From an uncultured Synechococcus sp. (GTDB lineage: Bacteria > Cyanobacteriota > Cyanobacteriia > PCC-6307 > Cyanobiaceae), in contig CAJXPL010000007.1 of NCBI GenBank assembly GCA_913057985.1, forward strand, positions 1 through 64,000: a stretch of DNA of 64,000 nucleotides, given 5' to 3'. Of the stretch, positions 63,948-64,000 are shown in pieces. Both the position numbers and the translations under genes were made by a program. How positions within the stretch are numbered: the first letter of the stretch is position 1; every line of letters begins with the position of its first letter. Below the pieces are notes generated by a model. It worked only from the letters and a program-made list of their open reading frames with translations. It had not been told where the DNA came from and searched no databases.

Positions 63948-64000
63948 TCACAGGCTGACCGTCACAGCCGGCAAGGCAACTTCGGCCTGTGGAAAGCGGC
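63948..64000 (-). CDS. C-terminal tail of a minus-strand protein (continues past the right edge)
   Basis: An open minus-strand frame runs from the window edge to TGA (complement of 63948-63950). The visible tail RFPQAEVALPAVTVSL has the composition of coding sequence. Only 16 or so residues are visible, so the family cannot be named. Confidence 0.4.
   Translation of the reverse strand, partial: RFPQAEVALPAVTVSL

Overview
The window is chromosomal DNA from a marine picocyanobacterium, most likely of the Synechococcus/Prochlorococcus lineage. The evidence is the magnesium chelatase H subunit (chlH), a high-light-inducible protein, a plant-type ferredoxin, several cyanobacteria/chloroplast-restricted families (Ycf36/CGLD27, Ycf55-like DUF3685, DUF3038+DUF4335, DUF3318, DUF3386, DUF3727, DUF2811, DUF2949), GC-rich tightly packed genes, and a Calvin-cycle module. 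No insertion sequence, prophage, CRISPR array or rRNA operon was seen.

Layout. 1-3.6 kb: the tail of an unidentified gene with a strong terminator, a holin-like mini-gene, dcd, a ferredoxin, several very small membrane-protein genes and a CBS-domain protein. 3.6-21.4 kb: a long, almost entirely plus-strand housekeeping run. It holds pgsA, hisA, a Fur-family regulator, a Ycf55-like protein, a lumenal thioredoxin-like protein, a CofE-like protein, ruvX, a YqeG-type phosphatase, proB, lpxD, leuB, phosphoribulokinase, prepilin peptidase, accD, a Gfo/Idh oxidoreductase and class II aldolase, and is closed by a textbook terminator. Only a CSP41-like epimerase (4.1-5.0 kb) runs the other way. 21.4-26.3 kb: an acetolactate-decarboxylase-like/CARDB fusion, an S66 carboxypeptidase with purQ-purS, two small exported or anchored proteins, and a MscS channel.

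26.4-29.6 kb is an arsenic island. An arsR repressor and a methyltransferase-like gene lie on one strand, diverging from a dedicated GAPDH and ArsJ efflux pair, with an inverted-repeat operator between them. 29.7-34.8 kb: an RND efflux pump with a lipoprotein adaptor, flanked by small genes. 35-39.6 kb: PPK2 polyphosphate kinase, an EnvZ/OmpR-type two-component system and an exported EF-hand protein.

39.6-48.8 kb: the DUF4335/DUF3038 pair diverging from apt with almost no intergenic space, a UbiH-like monooxygenase, an Hli protein, dapB and chlH. 48.8-55.7 kb: an operon of S4 protein, tpiA, folP and a glycosyltransferase that is frameshifted here, then an ABC exporter, a shared bidirectional terminator and a sodium:alanine symporter. 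55.7-64 kb: carB, rsfS, Ycf36, asparaginase, the initiator tRNA, a GMC oxidoreductase, DUF2811, and the tail of one more minus-strand gene.

Carbon-fixation genes recur (prk, class II aldolase, tpiA). The phosphoribulokinase is of the proteobacterial class I type rather than the usual cyanobacterial class II type, which is the most notable evolutionary signal. Other points of interest are the arsenic island with its linked methyltransferase-like gene, the AlsD-CARDB fusion, the frameshifted glycosyltransferase, and a set of mini-proteins of 22-53 residues. I saw no convincing wholly new multi-gene system. All family calls come from reading the sequence; no database search was run.
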